Shown piece by piece: positions 33,387 to 43,140 of a stretch of DNA of 64,000 nucleotides (positions are counted from its first letter, which is position 1; each line of letters starts with the position of its first letter). The stretch comes from Bacillota bacterium. GTDB taxonomy: Bacteria; Bacillota; Clostridia; Lachnospirales; Lachnospiraceae. Below the pieces are notes generated by a model that was given only the letters and a program-made list of their open reading frames with translations, ran no database searches and was not told the DNA's origin. The stretch spans positions 54,139-118,138 of the forward strand of contig JAEZZO010000066.1 of the NCBI GenBank assembly GCA_023418475.1. The letters run 5' to 3'. The position numbers were made by a program, and so were the translations under genes.

Positions 33387-35879
33387 TTGAAGACCGGTAA
33401 ATATTTAAGCCGAGATCGTATAAATCTGGCACTTGATAAGATTTTCGAATATCCGTTAACCATATTGTCAGCAACAATGGGTTATGGTAAAACTGCTTCT
33501 GTCAGAAATTATTTGGATAAGAGAGAAATAAGGAACATATGGGTTTCGTTACTAGGCAGTGACGGAGAAGAATTAGTGTTTTGGGATAAATTATGTTCCT
33601 CTGTGGAAAGAGTGGATCCAAAAGCCGGAAAGCATCTTATAGATATGGGCTTTCCGGAGGATGCCAGACAGCGCTCTAAGGTTATGGATTTTATATGGAA
33701 GCTGAGTGACGGCAATTCCTGTGTGGTTGTGATTGATGATTTTCATCTCATTCATCAAAGCAAACCGCTTTGCACATTAATCGAAGTTATGGCAGAGGAA
33801 GAGATACCATATTTACATATTATATTAATTACAAGAACCAGTCCTCCCTTCAATCATCTTAATCTATATTCGAAAGGATTATGTCATTATCTGAATACAG
33901 AGCTGCTTGCTTTTAATCAGCAGGAAATAGGCGAATATCTTAAGCTGATGGGATTTTCCTCCTCGATGGAGGAAATACAGCTTCTCTATCATTATACCAA
34001 TGGCTGGATATCAGCAATTTATCTGCTTCTGCTTGGATTAAAACAGGGGATTCCTGTGACTGAGATTTCTTATATCACACGGCTTGTGGAGAAAAATCTA
34101 TTCTCCACCTTTCCTGACTCGACGAAACAGGCATTATTCAAGCTATCTGTATTGGATAATTTTACAATACCACAGGCAGTACAAATAACAGAGGATGTTC
34201 ACATTCCCGAAATCATGGAACAGCTCATGGAACAAAATGCCTTTATCGGATGCGACCGGCAAACCGGTGAATATCAATTGCATCATGTTCTGTTGGATCT
34301 ATTAAGAGAAAAGTATATGAATGGGGAAGAAAAAGAGCATGTCTGCCTTAATGCGGGAAAATGGTATTTTGAACAGGAGGATTTTGTCCGTGCAATTGAT
34401 TACTATCACCGTGCAGGTAAAATGGAAGCCCTGCTGGAGCAAATGAATCATATAAAAAATATGCGCAGCGGTTATATGGGTGTGGGATTATTATATAAGG
34501 TTTTTCTGAAAATACCAGAAGCCTGGTACATAAAATACCCTTTCCCGCTGCTTCATTTTGCTATCTGTTTTGCCATCAGCAAGGATAAACACATGGTGGC
34601 CGAGGGCAAACGGATTGTAGATACTCTGACTGCATATTATAGTAACGATCAGAATTTTACCCCGATAAACACAGATCTGGTTCTTGGCGAAATTGAAGTA
34701 GCGAAAATTTTTTTGATATTCAATGATGCCCGGCTGATGGTGGAGTATTCCAAAAATGCTGACCGGTTTATGAATGGTGGCGTTTCCTGCAATGTGTTTC
34801 GAGATGATAGCTTTACGTTTGGAGTTCCGCATTTTCTCTACTCCTATTACCGGGAAGCAGGTAAGCTTAATAACACCCTGGAATGCTTAATGGATGGCTT
34901 TCCGCCACATGTTTTTAACGGCTGCGGTACTGGCTGTGAATTAGTGGCGTTGGCAGAATATACACTGGAAACAGGGGAATTAGACCAGGTTGAAGCACTG
35001 ATAAATCAAGCTTCTTATAAGGCCTTAACTGCCGGCCAGGTACCAATCATGATCTGTGCAGATTTTACAAAGATGCGGTATTATCTTGCCACAGGCAAGG
35101 TTACGAAAGCGAAGGAGGTTTTAGATCAGGCAAGGAAGTATCTTACCAGTCCAAAATACAAGGTTAACCCTCAAAATAAGATAATTTATAATGCCGCTGT
35201 TGATATGTGTGAGGGGTATTTATATGGATGTCTGAAGCAATTAGAAATGATACCTGAATGGCTGCGGTCAGGAGATTTGTCCCTGGATAGCCTTATGATG
35301 CGCGGATTGGCGTTTCCTCTGATCATTTATGGCAATGCAATCACGCTGGAGCAGAATTGGGATAAATTAATCATATTATGCGAGAGCTTCCGGGATGATT
35401 ATCTGATTTTTCATAATCAGCTGGGTTTGCTCCACAATTCTATCTATAAGGCAATTGCATGTTATCAATTGCACGGAATGGAAGCCGGGCTATTGACACT
35501 CCTACCAGCATTACAGGAGGCTCTTTCGGATGGTATTGTGTTGCCATTTGCAGAGCATTATGAATATATTTTGCCAATGCTCTATAAACTACGTAAGCAA
35601 AATAGTATTGATTTGGTCTATCTGGAGAAGGTAATCCGGTTATCGGAGCAATACCGTAATCATATTAAAACACTGGAAGCTATGGATATTGTATTTACAG
35701 AAAGAGAAATTCAGGTGCTTCAGCTTCTCTCCCGTGGAATGACACAGCGCGAAATTGCTAAGTCTCTTTGTTTTTCTATATCTACTGCAAAGAAACATCT
35801 GGAAAGTATCTACCGTAAGCTGAACGTGAATAATAAAATTAACGCGGTGCAAAAGGCACAGAAGAATAAGCTTATCTAA
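33387..35879 (+). CDS. MalT-like LuxR family ATP-dependent regulator
   Basis: About 830 residues. The N-terminal STAND ATPase has the P-loop SATMGYGKTASVRNYLDK and Walker B SCVVVIDDFHLIHQ. A TPR-like helical middle follows (about 350-760), then a C-terminal LuxR helix-turn-helix (FTEREIQVLQLLSRGMTQRE, IAKSLCFSISTAKKHLESIY). MalT-type proteins activate genes on binding an inducer and ATP. The TTG at 33387 is preceded by GGGAGGAG at 8 nt, whereas ATG candidates at 33348 and 33369 have no site. The adjacent secreted LRR protein gene is a likely target, and the divergent glycogen operon is another. Confidence 0.88.
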   Translation: MKTGKYLSRDRINLALDKIFEYPLTILSATMGYGKTASVRNYLDKREIRNIWVSLLGSDGEELVFWDKLCSSVERVDPKAGKHLIDMGFPEDARQRSKVMDFIWKLSDGNSCVVVIDDFHLIHQSKPLCTLIEVMAEEEIPYLHIILITRTSPPFNHLNLYSKGLCHYLNTELLAFNQQEIGEYLKLMGFSSSMEEIQLLYHYTNGWISAIYLLLLGLKQGIPVTEISYITRLVEKNLFSTFPDSTKQALFKLSVLDNFTIPQAVQITEDVHIPEIMEQLMEQNAFIGCDRQTGEYQLHHVLLDLLREKYMNGEEKEHVCLNAGKWYFEQEDFVRAIDYYHRAGKMEALLEQMNHIKNMRSGYMGVGLLYKVFLKIPEAWYIKYPFPLLHFAICFAISKDKHMVAEGKRIVDTLTAYYSNDQNFTPINTDLVLGEIEVAKIFLIFNDARLMVEYSKNADRFMNGGVSCNVFRDDSFTFGVPHFLYSYYREAGKLNNTLECLMDGFPPHVFNGCGTGCELVALAEYTLETGELDQVEALINQASYKALTAGQVPIMICADFTKMRYYLATGKVTKAKEVLDQARKYLTSPKYKVNPQNKIIYNAAVDMCEGYLYGCLKQLEMIPEWLRSGDLSLDSLMMRGLAFPLIIYGNAITLEQNWDKLIILCESFRDDYLIFHNQLGLLHNSIYKAIACYQLHGMEAGLLTLLPALQEALSDGIVLPFAEHYEYILPMLYKLRKQNSIDLVYLEKVIRLSEQYRNHIKTLEAMDIVFTEREIQVLQLLSRGMTQREIAKSLCFSISTAKKHLESIYRKLNVNNKINAVQKAQKNKLI

Positions 35880-35917
35880 GAAAAATAGCCATTTGGCTAA
35901 TACCCGTTTTCTAAAAA

Positions 35918-35947
35918 TTCCTTATACTTAATATAGGGAAATTTTTT
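35918..35947 (+). terminator. Terminator after the MalT-like gene
   Basis: TTCCTTATA (35918-35926) pairs with TATAGGGAA (35932-35940) with one mismatch, followed by ATTTTTT. Confidence 0.6.
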
Positions 35948-36024
35948 ATGAATATTTCATGATGCCGGTTTTTATTCTATCCGGCACATGTAAGCGCAGG
36001 AGTAGCGCAGGAATGGAGGTAATT

Positions 36025-39000
36025 ATGAGAAAACATAGCATAATATCCCTGGTATTAGTGGTCTGTATGCTGTTTTGCTTACTTGGAGAGAAGGTCACAG
36101 TCTATGGACTAACGAGTAATTATAGGTATTGGGTTAACCCTGACCAAACAACCTGTGGTATTGAAAGCTACACCGGATCAGAAGATACTGTTAACATCCC
36201 GTCTTATATAGATGGATATATGGTAACTTCCATAAACTCTAATGCATTCAGAGATTCCACGGTATCCAGTATTATTATCCCAAAAGGTGTCACTTCCATT
36301 GGAGAAAATGCCTTTTTTCAATGTAATAACTTAACAAGTATTACTCTTCCGGAAGGTATCACCACTATCAATATGTATACATTTTATATGTGTACATCCT
36401 TAAAAAGTATTACCCTTCCACATAGTATTACCTCAATCGACGAAGGGGCTTTTTCACGTTGCAGTGCTTTATCTGCTATTAGTATTCCAAATCGTGTTAC
36501 TTCCATTGGAAAAAGAGCATTTGAAGGCTGTAGTAATTTGACTAGTGTAATGCTGCCCAACAGCATTACATCCATTGGTGAAGCTGCATTTTTAAATTGT
36601 ATACAATTAACCGATGTTACATTACCAGACAGTATCACATCGATTGAATCAACGGTTTTTCAGAATTGTTACTCATTAAACAGCATTACCATCCCGAAAA
36701 AAGTCTCCTTCCTTGGGGAAAGTGCTTTTGCTGGAAATTACATTTTGAAGAATGTGTATTTTGACGGTGATATGCCTGTCATCCATTCCAATGCTTTCAA
36801 AGACTGTTATCCCTTCATTGTTTACTATTGTCCCCGTACAAATCCGGGCAATATTACACTTGCGCATACCGAGCTGTCCACCTTTCACATCACGGCTAAT
36901 GCCCAGGAACACGGCAATATTATTCCCAGTACCTCAAATGGAATGCCGGGAGAAACAATCTCTTTACACATCGAACCGGAAGAAGGCTATACACTAAAAC
37001 CCGGATCGATTACCTGTAATGGCTCTGCCCTTTCTTCTACTTCCTTCACGATGCCTGATCAAGATGTTTCAATAAGCGCTGTCTTCGAGAAGATACCTGT
37101 GCCAGATGTAGCAGTAAGCTCTGACCATCCGGGAAGTGATCCGACATCTGTCTGGAGCTGGACGGATACCACTAACACCGGTTATTACAGATATCGCCTG
37201 AACGATTTGAACTCCTGGAATTATTCATATGCCACGGCCTATACTCCTAACTTGGATCTACCGGAAGGCAATTATACACTATTTGTTCAGGAAATGGACA
37301 GTATGGGCTATTGGTCGGACAGCGCCAGCGCTCCGGGTAAAATAGATAAAATCCCGACAGCAGCTTTGACTTCTCCCCTGGGATCCGGAGCCTGTGTAAG
37401 CGGTTCCGCCTTAACGATTTCTTTCAGTGAGACAGTCTCGGCTGCAACAGGCAGTTCCATAACAATTTCGGATGGAAATAATTCTTACACTTATGCCACC
37501 TCTCCGGCAGATAACTTCATAAGCGGTACCGGTTCAAGCTGTAAGGTAACCATTCCATTTTTCAGATTTGTTAAGGAAGGAAATGCACTAAGCTTATTGT
37601 ACAACACTACCTATACAGTTTCGATGAATGCAGGCGCTTTTCTTGATAGTAACGGCAATGTAACAGCTGCTGCTGCGAATATGGGTAGTTTTACAACCAG
37701 AATTGATACAACACCCCTTATCATCACCCTGGAAGCCCCCACCGGTAGTGATGTACCTATCACACAGACTAACATCGTCTTGGCTTTTAACAAAACCGTT
37801 ACTGCCGTCGCCGGTAAGACAATATTAATTACTGATGGTTCTTTAGATTGTAACTACTCTTATACCGTTTCAGAAAAGGATACTATTATTAGCGGTGCCG
37901 CTTCCAATTGCAAAGCGGTAATTCCTCTATCCAAATTTTTGATGGGTACACAGAGCATTTCTCTAAAGAATGGATATCATTATTATGTAGAAGTAGAAGC
38001 GGGCTCCTTTGTTGATAGCAACAAAAATGCCAGTATTCAAAGAAATATAGGGATGTTTATTACAGAAGATAAAAGAATTTCTCCGGATGTCAGTATCAAT
38101 AATATTACTGCAAAATGCGGGGAAGAATCTGCTTTTCTCGTAATCATGGGTGCTAAAGATCAGATTGCATCTGAAGTATCTCTTGTAGTTGCGGATCCCG
38201 ATATTATTTCAATCCGTAAAGTACAAGATTCAAATGATAGATATATTGTTGTCGTGAATGCAAAAAAGGCCGGCACAACAGATATTACCATAACCTTTAA
38301 TGATAAGGCGGCCACTGTAAAACATATCCATGTCACAATATTGGATGCACCCGTTGTACAAAATTTTTCTCCAACCGGAAGTGATGTCCCGGTAACCGAA
38401 CCAAACTTGATTCTGAACTTTGATCGTACCGTTACCGCTGTACCTGGCGTCCTGATTAGCATATATAGCGATACCGAAATATATAATTATATTATTAAAG
38501 CAGATGATTCCTTAATCAGTGGTGAAGGGATAAATTGTGTGGTTACTATTCCATTTTCAAAATTTGAGGATTCTAATGGAAAAGCATTTTATCCTGACTA
38601 TGACACTACTTATACATATGGAATGCAAGCGGGAGCATTAATTGACAGTGACGGTAGAAAATCAACCTACATACCAGTAGTTGGATTTTTTACAACTTCT
38701 AAAAAGCCAGACACTCCCGAAGGAACTCCGACTCCTGCTCCTTCCTCCGCTCCTGTTCCTTCCTCCGCTCCTGCTCCTTCCTCCGCTCCTGCTCCGACCT
38801 CCGCTCCTGCTCCGACCTCCGCTCCTGGCATTTCGATGGCGATTGGTAAGAAAAGCAATTTATTGATTGATGTAAAAGTATCTCAAAAGGATCTGACACA
38901 TAACGGAAGAGTAATTATACTTCCCATTCCTGAAGAGACTTTTGCAGCCCGGGTAATTGACCAAAAAGTGCAAGATATATTGATATCCATTCAATTACCG

Positions 39001-39840
39001 GAAAAGCTGCTGCAACCGGAAGGAAGCCAACCAATATCAAATCTTATTCTAAAAGAGGCCATAATTCATACGGCAGAAGCTTCCGGCAAGCCTCTGTCTA
39101 TCTCCGTAAAAGATGAGAGTAACAAGGAACTCTATTGCTGGAGCTTTTCTCCTGATGATTTATCTTTGATAGCAGAAAGTAATACGGATATTGATTTATT
39201 CCTCGGACGAAATCGTATAGCGGAGGAACACCTGCTGGCATATGCGCTCCATCTTGTTAAGGAAAAAGGATTTGTCCTGCATTACGCCAAAGATAAACTC
39301 CCTGTTTCGTCCAGTATCCGCATCTATGTCGGAGATCTCCCCGACACAAAAGCGGGTCAGAAAATATACCTGTATCATTACAACCCTGTTACGGGCAAGC
39401 TGAACACAGTTCCTTATAGCTCCAATTATATGATTGATCCGAAGGGATACCTTACCCTCCAAATCGCAGAAGGCTCCGATTATATCGTATTGTATCAAAA
39501 AGCTCCGAGGCAGTTGGTTACAAGCCTCGTCCATCAAATTACCTTTACAATGGATCAGAATTCCCTCTCTCTCTCAGACAAAAACCGTTCTTTCGCTCAA
39601 CTTACGGTTCAACTTCCAAAAACTCTTAGGATTCTGAAATTATTAGATGACAAAGGTAAAAACAATGCGATTGGAGCGGTAACCATAACTTATACCTCCG
39701 GCAATAAGAAGGTGGCCACAGTAGATCATAACGGTAGAATTACTGCCGTGAGTGCAGGTAAGACTGTAATAACTGCCACGATAACTCTTTATAACGGTAA
39801 AACCAAAGTTATAAAATCAAAAATTACTGTAACATCCTAA
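36025..39840 (+). CDS. Large secreted LRR_5 (BspA-type)/SbsA-Ig/Big_2 surface protein
   Basis: About 1271 residues. It has a signal peptide (MRKHSIISLVLVVCMLFCLL...). About nine BspA-type leucine-rich repeats of 23 residues lie at roughly 55-270 (ITSIGEAAFLNCIQLTDVTL style). A glycine/FTMP bacterial repeat follows near 290-345, then three SbsA Ig-like domains (TGSDVPITQTNIVLAFNKTV pattern), a Pro/Ala/Ser linker near 905-935, and a C-terminal Big_2 domain (NKKVATVDHNGRITAVSAGK). There is no LPXTG or S-layer motif, so it is secreted or loosely attached. The ATG at 36025 follows GGAGG; the longer frame upstream lacks a site. Adhesion or binding to host or substrate is inferred from domains. Confidence 0.88.
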   Translation: MRKHSIISLVLVVCMLFCLLGEKVTVYGLTSNYRYWVNPDQTTCGIESYTGSEDTVNIPSYIDGYMVTSINSNAFRDSTVSSIIIPKGVTSIGENAFFQCNNLTSITLPEGITTINMYTFYMCTSLKSITLPHSITSIDEGAFSRCSALSAISIPNRVTSIGKRAFEGCSNLTSVMLPNSITSIGEAAFLNCIQLTDVTLPDSITSIESTVFQNCYSLNSITIPKKVSFLGESAFAGNYILKNVYFDGDMPVIHSNAFKDCYPFIVYYCPRTNPGNITLAHTELSTFHITANAQEHGNIIPSTSNGMPGETISLHIEPEEGYTLKPGSITCNGSALSSTSFTMPDQDVSISAVFEKIPVPDVAVSSDHPGSDPTSVWSWTDTTNTGYYRYRLNDLNSWNYSYATAYTPNLDLPEGNYTLFVQEMDSMGYWSDSASAPGKIDKIPTAALTSPLGSGACVSGSALTISFSETVSAATGSSITISDGNNSYTYATSPADNFISGTGSSCKVTIPFFRFVKEGNALSLLYNTTYTVSMNAGAFLDSNGNVTAAAANMGSFTTRIDTTPLIITLEAPTGSDVPITQTNIVLAFNKTVTAVAGKTILITDGSLDCNYSYTVSEKDTIISGAASNCKAVIPLSKFLMGTQSISLKNGYHYYVEVEAGSFVDSNKNASIQRNIGMFITEDKRISPDVSINNITAKCGEESAFLVIMGAKDQIASEVSLVVADPDIISIRKVQDSNDRYIVVVNAKKAGTTDITITFNDKAATVKHIHVTILDAPVVQNFSPTGSDVPVTEPNLILNFDRTVTAVPGVLISIYSDTEIYNYIIKADDSLISGEGINCVVTIPFSKFEDSNGKAFYPDYDTTYTYGMQAGALIDSDGRKSTYIPVVGFFTTSKKPDTPEGTPTPAPSSAPVPSSAPAPSSAPAPTSAPAPTSAPGISMAIGKKSNLLIDVKVSQKDLTHNGRVIILPIPEETFAARVIDQKVQDILISIQLPEKLLQPEGSQPISNLILKEAIIHTAEASGKPLSISVKDESNKELYCWSFSPDDLSLIAESNTDIDLFLGRNRIAEEHLLAYALHLVKEKGFVLHYAKDKLPVSSSIRIYVGDLPDTKAGQKIYLYHYNPVTGKLNTVPYSSNYMIDPKGYLTLQIAEGSDYIVLYQKAPRQLVTSLVHQITFTMDQNSLSLSDKNRSFAQLTVQLPKTLRILKLLDDKGKNNAIGAVTITYTSGNKKVATVDHNGRITAVSAGKTVITATITLYNGKTKVIKSKITVTS
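38731..38820 (+). repeat. Five 18-bp tandem repeats in the LRR protein gene
   Basis: Units of the form GCTCCTGCTCCTTCCTCC encode (A/T)PAPSS or APAPTS. Five near-identical copies form the proline-rich linker. Copy number could change by slippage without breaking the frame. Confidence 0.85.
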
Positions 39841-39860
39841 TTCACTCCTTAAAACACATA

Positions 39861-39900
39861 GCGCGCTTTGTTTCAAATGAAACATAAGCGCGCCTTATTT
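39861..39900. terminator. Terminator after the LRR protein gene
   Basis: GCGCGCTT (39861-39868) pairs with AAGCGCGC (39886-39893), with TGTTTCA/TGAAACA extending the stem inward and TTATTT after it. Confidence 0.8.
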
Positions 39901-39911
39901 ATCCACTATAT

Positions 39912-39990
39912 CATTCGCATGATTGACCCGACAAAAGCCTAAAATCAATTTGTCGGATGTATATAGATACACCCAAATACATCTTCATAA
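39912..39990. repeat. Degenerate half of a family A element
   Basis: ATTCGCATG...ACAAAAGCCTAAAATCAATT and the TGTATATAGATACACCC segment align with one half of family A copy 3 read in reverse (AAAAGCCTAAAA, then GGATGAATATATATA). The other end is not recognisable. Confidence 0.4.
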
Positions 39991-40036
39991 TCTGAAGGGC
40001 ACTTTTGCAGAGCAAATCTAAAAGCTGTTACTTCTA

Positions 40037-42031
40037 TCAGATTTTAAACCGATCAATTTCAATTTTCAATCTGTCAGCACTCTCTTTTGTTTTGGTCACG
40101 ATTTCACGTACCTCATTTGCTTTCAAATTTGTTTCCGAAATTCTATTCGCTATATCCGTTGTACCCTTAGCGCCTTCGTTTGCTGCCTGTGCTACTCCTT
40201 CTACGGATTTCAGAACATTTTCCACTGATGCTAAGAGCTGCTGTGAAGTAGCAGAAAATTCAGTAACAAGATCATCTACATATTTGGAATCCTTACTATA
40301 TTGGTCAGCCACCTCAAGCATTGTATCATAATCATCTGCCACGCTAGTTAATACATAAGTTAATACATCATTCGCACAGGTTGATAATTGCTTAACAGAA
40401 CCGGTAACTTTTCCTGTCATATCCTGAATTTTTAAGGCCGCACTCTTTGACTGTTCCGCAAGCTGACGGATTTCGTCTGCTACGACTGCAAATCCCTTTC
40501 CAGCCTCTCCTGCCCTTGCTGATTCAATGGAAGCATTCAGTGCCAGAAGATTAGTCTGCGCGGTAATTTGCATAATTGTGCCGGTCAGGATTTCTATTTC
40601 TTTTACAACCTCTGCATTGTGCATTGCCTGTTCCAAATTTTCCTTCGTACTTTGAAAGGCTTCCTGACCTCTGTTCTTCGAGGCACTTACTGTTGCTTTT
40701 GTATGCTCCGCACGTTTGTTGATTTCACCCGCTGCAACTGCTCCCTCTTGTGACTTTATGGCAATAGATTGTATTGCTCTTTCAATCTCCTGCGAAGTAG
40801 CTGCCATCTCTTGCGAGGAGGCTGCTGTTTCTTCCATACCTGCTGCAAGTTCCTGTGTGGTAGCAGATACATCCTGTATACTGCCATCGAGTACGCCAAC
40901 ATTGTCAACTACCTTCTCGACATCTTTTTCAATATCATTCGATTCTATTTTTATTCTTAATACTAGCTGACCGAGAGAAGCCTTCATATCATTTATACCT
41001 GTTGCAATAGAACCTATTTCATCTCTGCGTGATATATACTTATTACTGATTTCCTGCGTAAAATCTCCGCAAGCAATCTGTTTTACATTTCCCACCAGCT
41101 TTTTCATCGGACGTATAATATGATTGCTTGCTCTTTCAATTGCAATTCCGAGTATGAGAAGTGAAAGTATGCCTGTAATCGTAAACATCTTTTGCATCGT
41201 ATCCATTGCTTCATAGGCTTCGTCATAGTCTGTTACCGCAACCAGACTCCAATCAGCCACTGAAAGTGTAGAAATGCTGGCTATCTTCTTGCTCTTATCA
41301 CTGGTATAGGTAAATATTCCCCCTTTACTCTCCATAATTTTATCTTGAAGAGCCTTCATCGTACCATTATCAATCTCACCGAGTTTCTTGAGTATAGCAT
41401 CTTTATCAGGGTGCGCCAGTATGGTACCATCACTGTTGTCCACCAGATAAGCATAGCCTGACTTACCTATTTTTATCTTTTCTATAAGGTTTTTTATAGT
41501 TTCAAGACTGACATCACCGGCAAAGGCTCCCCTTTCCGTACCGTCTCCATTTAACAGTTTGCCGGTAGCACTAACAACCATTTTATTTGTTGCTTTATCC
41601 CGGAATGGATCTGTAAGGATGATCTTCTCCGAATTTATTCCTGCAATATACCACGGACGTTCTTTGAGAACATAATCAGCGTCTGGAATAAATCCTGCAC
41701 CATCCAGCAGTTTTCCATCTTCCGTACCAATATAAAAATCTGAAAAATCCATATATTTTCTTGCCATATGTATCAAATATTGCAGTTCACTTCCTGAAGT
41801 ATAATTCGATACTTGAATTGATTCCCTTACACTGTCAACCACTTCCAGTTTACTGGTTAACCAGCCATCAATATTATTGGCGTAGGATTTCGAGGTCTGT
41901 GTTAAAAGTTCCTCTTCTTTTTCAACAATAATACTTTTCGATATGACAAAACATACAGATGAAATCACACTTATTGCTACAAGAACGATCGGAATTAAAA
42001 TCACTATCATTTTTGATTTTAAACTTCTCAT
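40037..42031 (-). CDS. Methyl-accepting chemotaxis protein (dCache sensor)
   Basis: A 664-residue transmembrane receptor. TM1 lies near residues 7-29. A dCache_1 extracellular sensor follows (about 35-280; DFSDFYIGTEDGKLLDGAGF, ERPWYIAG, GKSGYAYLVDNSDGTILAHP), then TM2 near 285-305, a HAMP domain (IIRPMKKLVGNVKQIACGDF) and an MA signalling domain with the hairpin tip QTNLLALNASIESARAGEAG and GFAVVADEIRQLAEQS. It would feed CheA/CheW. The dCache motif R-x(n)-W-Y-x(n)-Y-x-D-like pattern suggests an amino-acid or similar small ligand, not confirmed. ATG at 42031 follows GGAGG. Monocistronic. Confidence 0.94.
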   Translation of the reverse strand: MRSLKSKMIVILIPIVLVAISVISSVCFVISKSIIVEKEEELLTQTSKSYANNIDGWLTSKLEVVDSVRESIQVSNYTSGSELQYLIHMARKYMDFSDFYIGTEDGKLLDGAGFIPDADYVLKERPWYIAGINSEKIILTDPFRDKATNKMVVSATGKLLNGDGTERGAFAGDVSLETIKNLIEKIKIGKSGYAYLVDNSDGTILAHPDKDAILKKLGEIDNGTMKALQDKIMESKGGIFTYTSDKSKKIASISTLSVADWSLVAVTDYDEAYEAMDTMQKMFTITGILSLLILGIAIERASNHIIRPMKKLVGNVKQIACGDFTQEISNKYISRRDEIGSIATGINDMKASLGQLVLRIKIESNDIEKDVEKVVDNVGVLDGSIQDVSATTQELAAGMEETAASSQEMAATSQEIERAIQSIAIKSQEGAVAAGEINKRAEHTKATVSASKNRGQEAFQSTKENLEQAMHNAEVVKEIEILTGTIMQITAQTNLLALNASIESARAGEAGKGFAVVADEIRQLAEQSKSAALKIQDMTGKVTGSVKQLSTCANDVLTYVLTSVADDYDTMLEVADQYSKDSKYVDDLVTEFSATSQQLLASVENVLKSVEGVAQAANEGAKGTTDIANRISETNLKANEVREIVTKTKESADRLKIEIDRFKI

Positions 42032-42140
42032 ATTAACCTCCATCTGCCGTACAAGCGGCATGCAAAACTTTAACAAAAAACACACTCCGTGCTTCTTACC
42101 GGTTGATGAATGCTTTTTTCAACCTATTCCCTTATTAATA

Positions 42141-42343
42141 GGCTTCGAGTGTCAGATTCTCATGCTGATTTTTCAGCACCTAGATTAATATAAAACAACG
42201 TGAGAATTAGACAGCCTCCGTCGGATGCTCACTCGCTTCGCTCGGCGCGTTTATATAATAAAAGCCTGCTCCAAGTTATATAGATGAATATGAGCGTATA
42301 TATATTCATCCAGAAAATAATTTTTAGGCTTTTGACACTCGAA
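42141..42343. mobile_element. MITE-like element, family A copy 3
   Basis: A 203-bp element with ends TTCGAGTGTCA and TGACACTCGAA, flanked by TATTAATA at 42133-42140 and 42344-42351, an 8-bp target duplication. The interior aligns with copy 2 (GATTTTTCAGCACCTAGATTAA, GTGAGAATTAGACAGCCTCC, a TCGCTTCGCTCGG block and a TGAATATGAGC...TATATATTCATC palindrome). It is immediately followed by a family B element. Confidence 0.8.
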
Positions 42344-42348
42344 TATTA

Positions 42349-42500
42349 ATAAGTAATTGCGAAACACTAGAATTATAATAATTGTATACACAGAAAGTAT
42401 ATGTTCCGGAGCGGAAGTTAAGCGGAAGGAGCATTGGAGCGGAGGAATAGATACTTTCTGTGCATACAATTTGTACAACTATATTGTTTCGCAATTATCT
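42349..42500. mobile_element. MITE-like element, family B copy 2
   Basis: A 152-bp element, almost the same length and sequence as copy 1: ATAAGTAATTGCGAAACAC at the left, TTGTATACACAGAAAG...CTTTCTGTGCATACAA inside, a GGAGCGGAAGTTAAGCGGAA core, and GTTTCGCAATTATCT at the right. It abuts family A copy 3, whose right target duplication it overlaps by 3 bp. No clean target duplication of its own is visible. Confidence 0.8.
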
Positions 42501-43081
42501 GATAAAAATTAATAATCTCCACAATGTACTGAAAATAGCAATGCAAATATCTGAGGATTATTTTCTTCGATAGCGATGGAAAAATAAAGATGCAGTTGGT
42601 AGATCGAAACTAAACCATTGCCTTATAAGAATAATCAGAACAGATAATTTTATTAGTTATCTACAGAGCTTTAAACGAGCACATTGTTTAAAAAATAACA
42701 AGGCAAAGAATTATCATGTTATATTGAAAATGTTGTACTAGCATTAATAATACATATTAGTACTATATGTGTCAACAACCTCGGTTATATATTTATTTTT
42801 TTGTATAATATGATATATTTGCCTTCTTTTCAGAAAATTTATACAGCAATATTCCTCTATTTCCATATATTTTCAGTTATTATTTCTACAATATTTTTGA
42901 AAAAATCGACTTGTATACCATAGAACATAAGTGTATCACACACACTTTTACTTCGTTAATTCTATCTATACTACATTTGTTCCATACGCGAAACAGCTCT
43001 TTCCCTGAGAGTTTTCTATCATAGAATACAATTTGCGAAACGATAGAATACACGCTTCATAAATTTTCTATTGTTATAAAT
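42501..43081. other. AT-rich intergenic region, no gene seen
   Basis: About 580 bp upstream of the chemotaxis receptor gene and downstream of the kinase gene. It probably contains the receptor promoter beyond the MITEs. Short repeats GATAGAATACA occur near 43024 and 43044. Nothing else is supported. Confidence 0.3.
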
Positions 43082-43119
43082 AAAAAACAGAGTATGTGAT
43101 ATTTCATACCCTGTTTTTT
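43082..43119. terminator. Terminator after the APH-like gene
   Basis: AAAAAACAGAGTATG (43083-43097) pairs with CATACCCTGTTTTTT (43105-43119) with one mismatch; A and T runs on both sides make it bidirectional. Confidence 0.8.
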
Positions 43120-43140
43120 TCTACAATTTGTTTATGAAGC

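Noticed and set aside
36384..36638. Long antisense frame across the LRR region.
   Set aside because: It is a by-product of the repeated sense codons of the leucine-rich repeats; no ribosome site or promoter.
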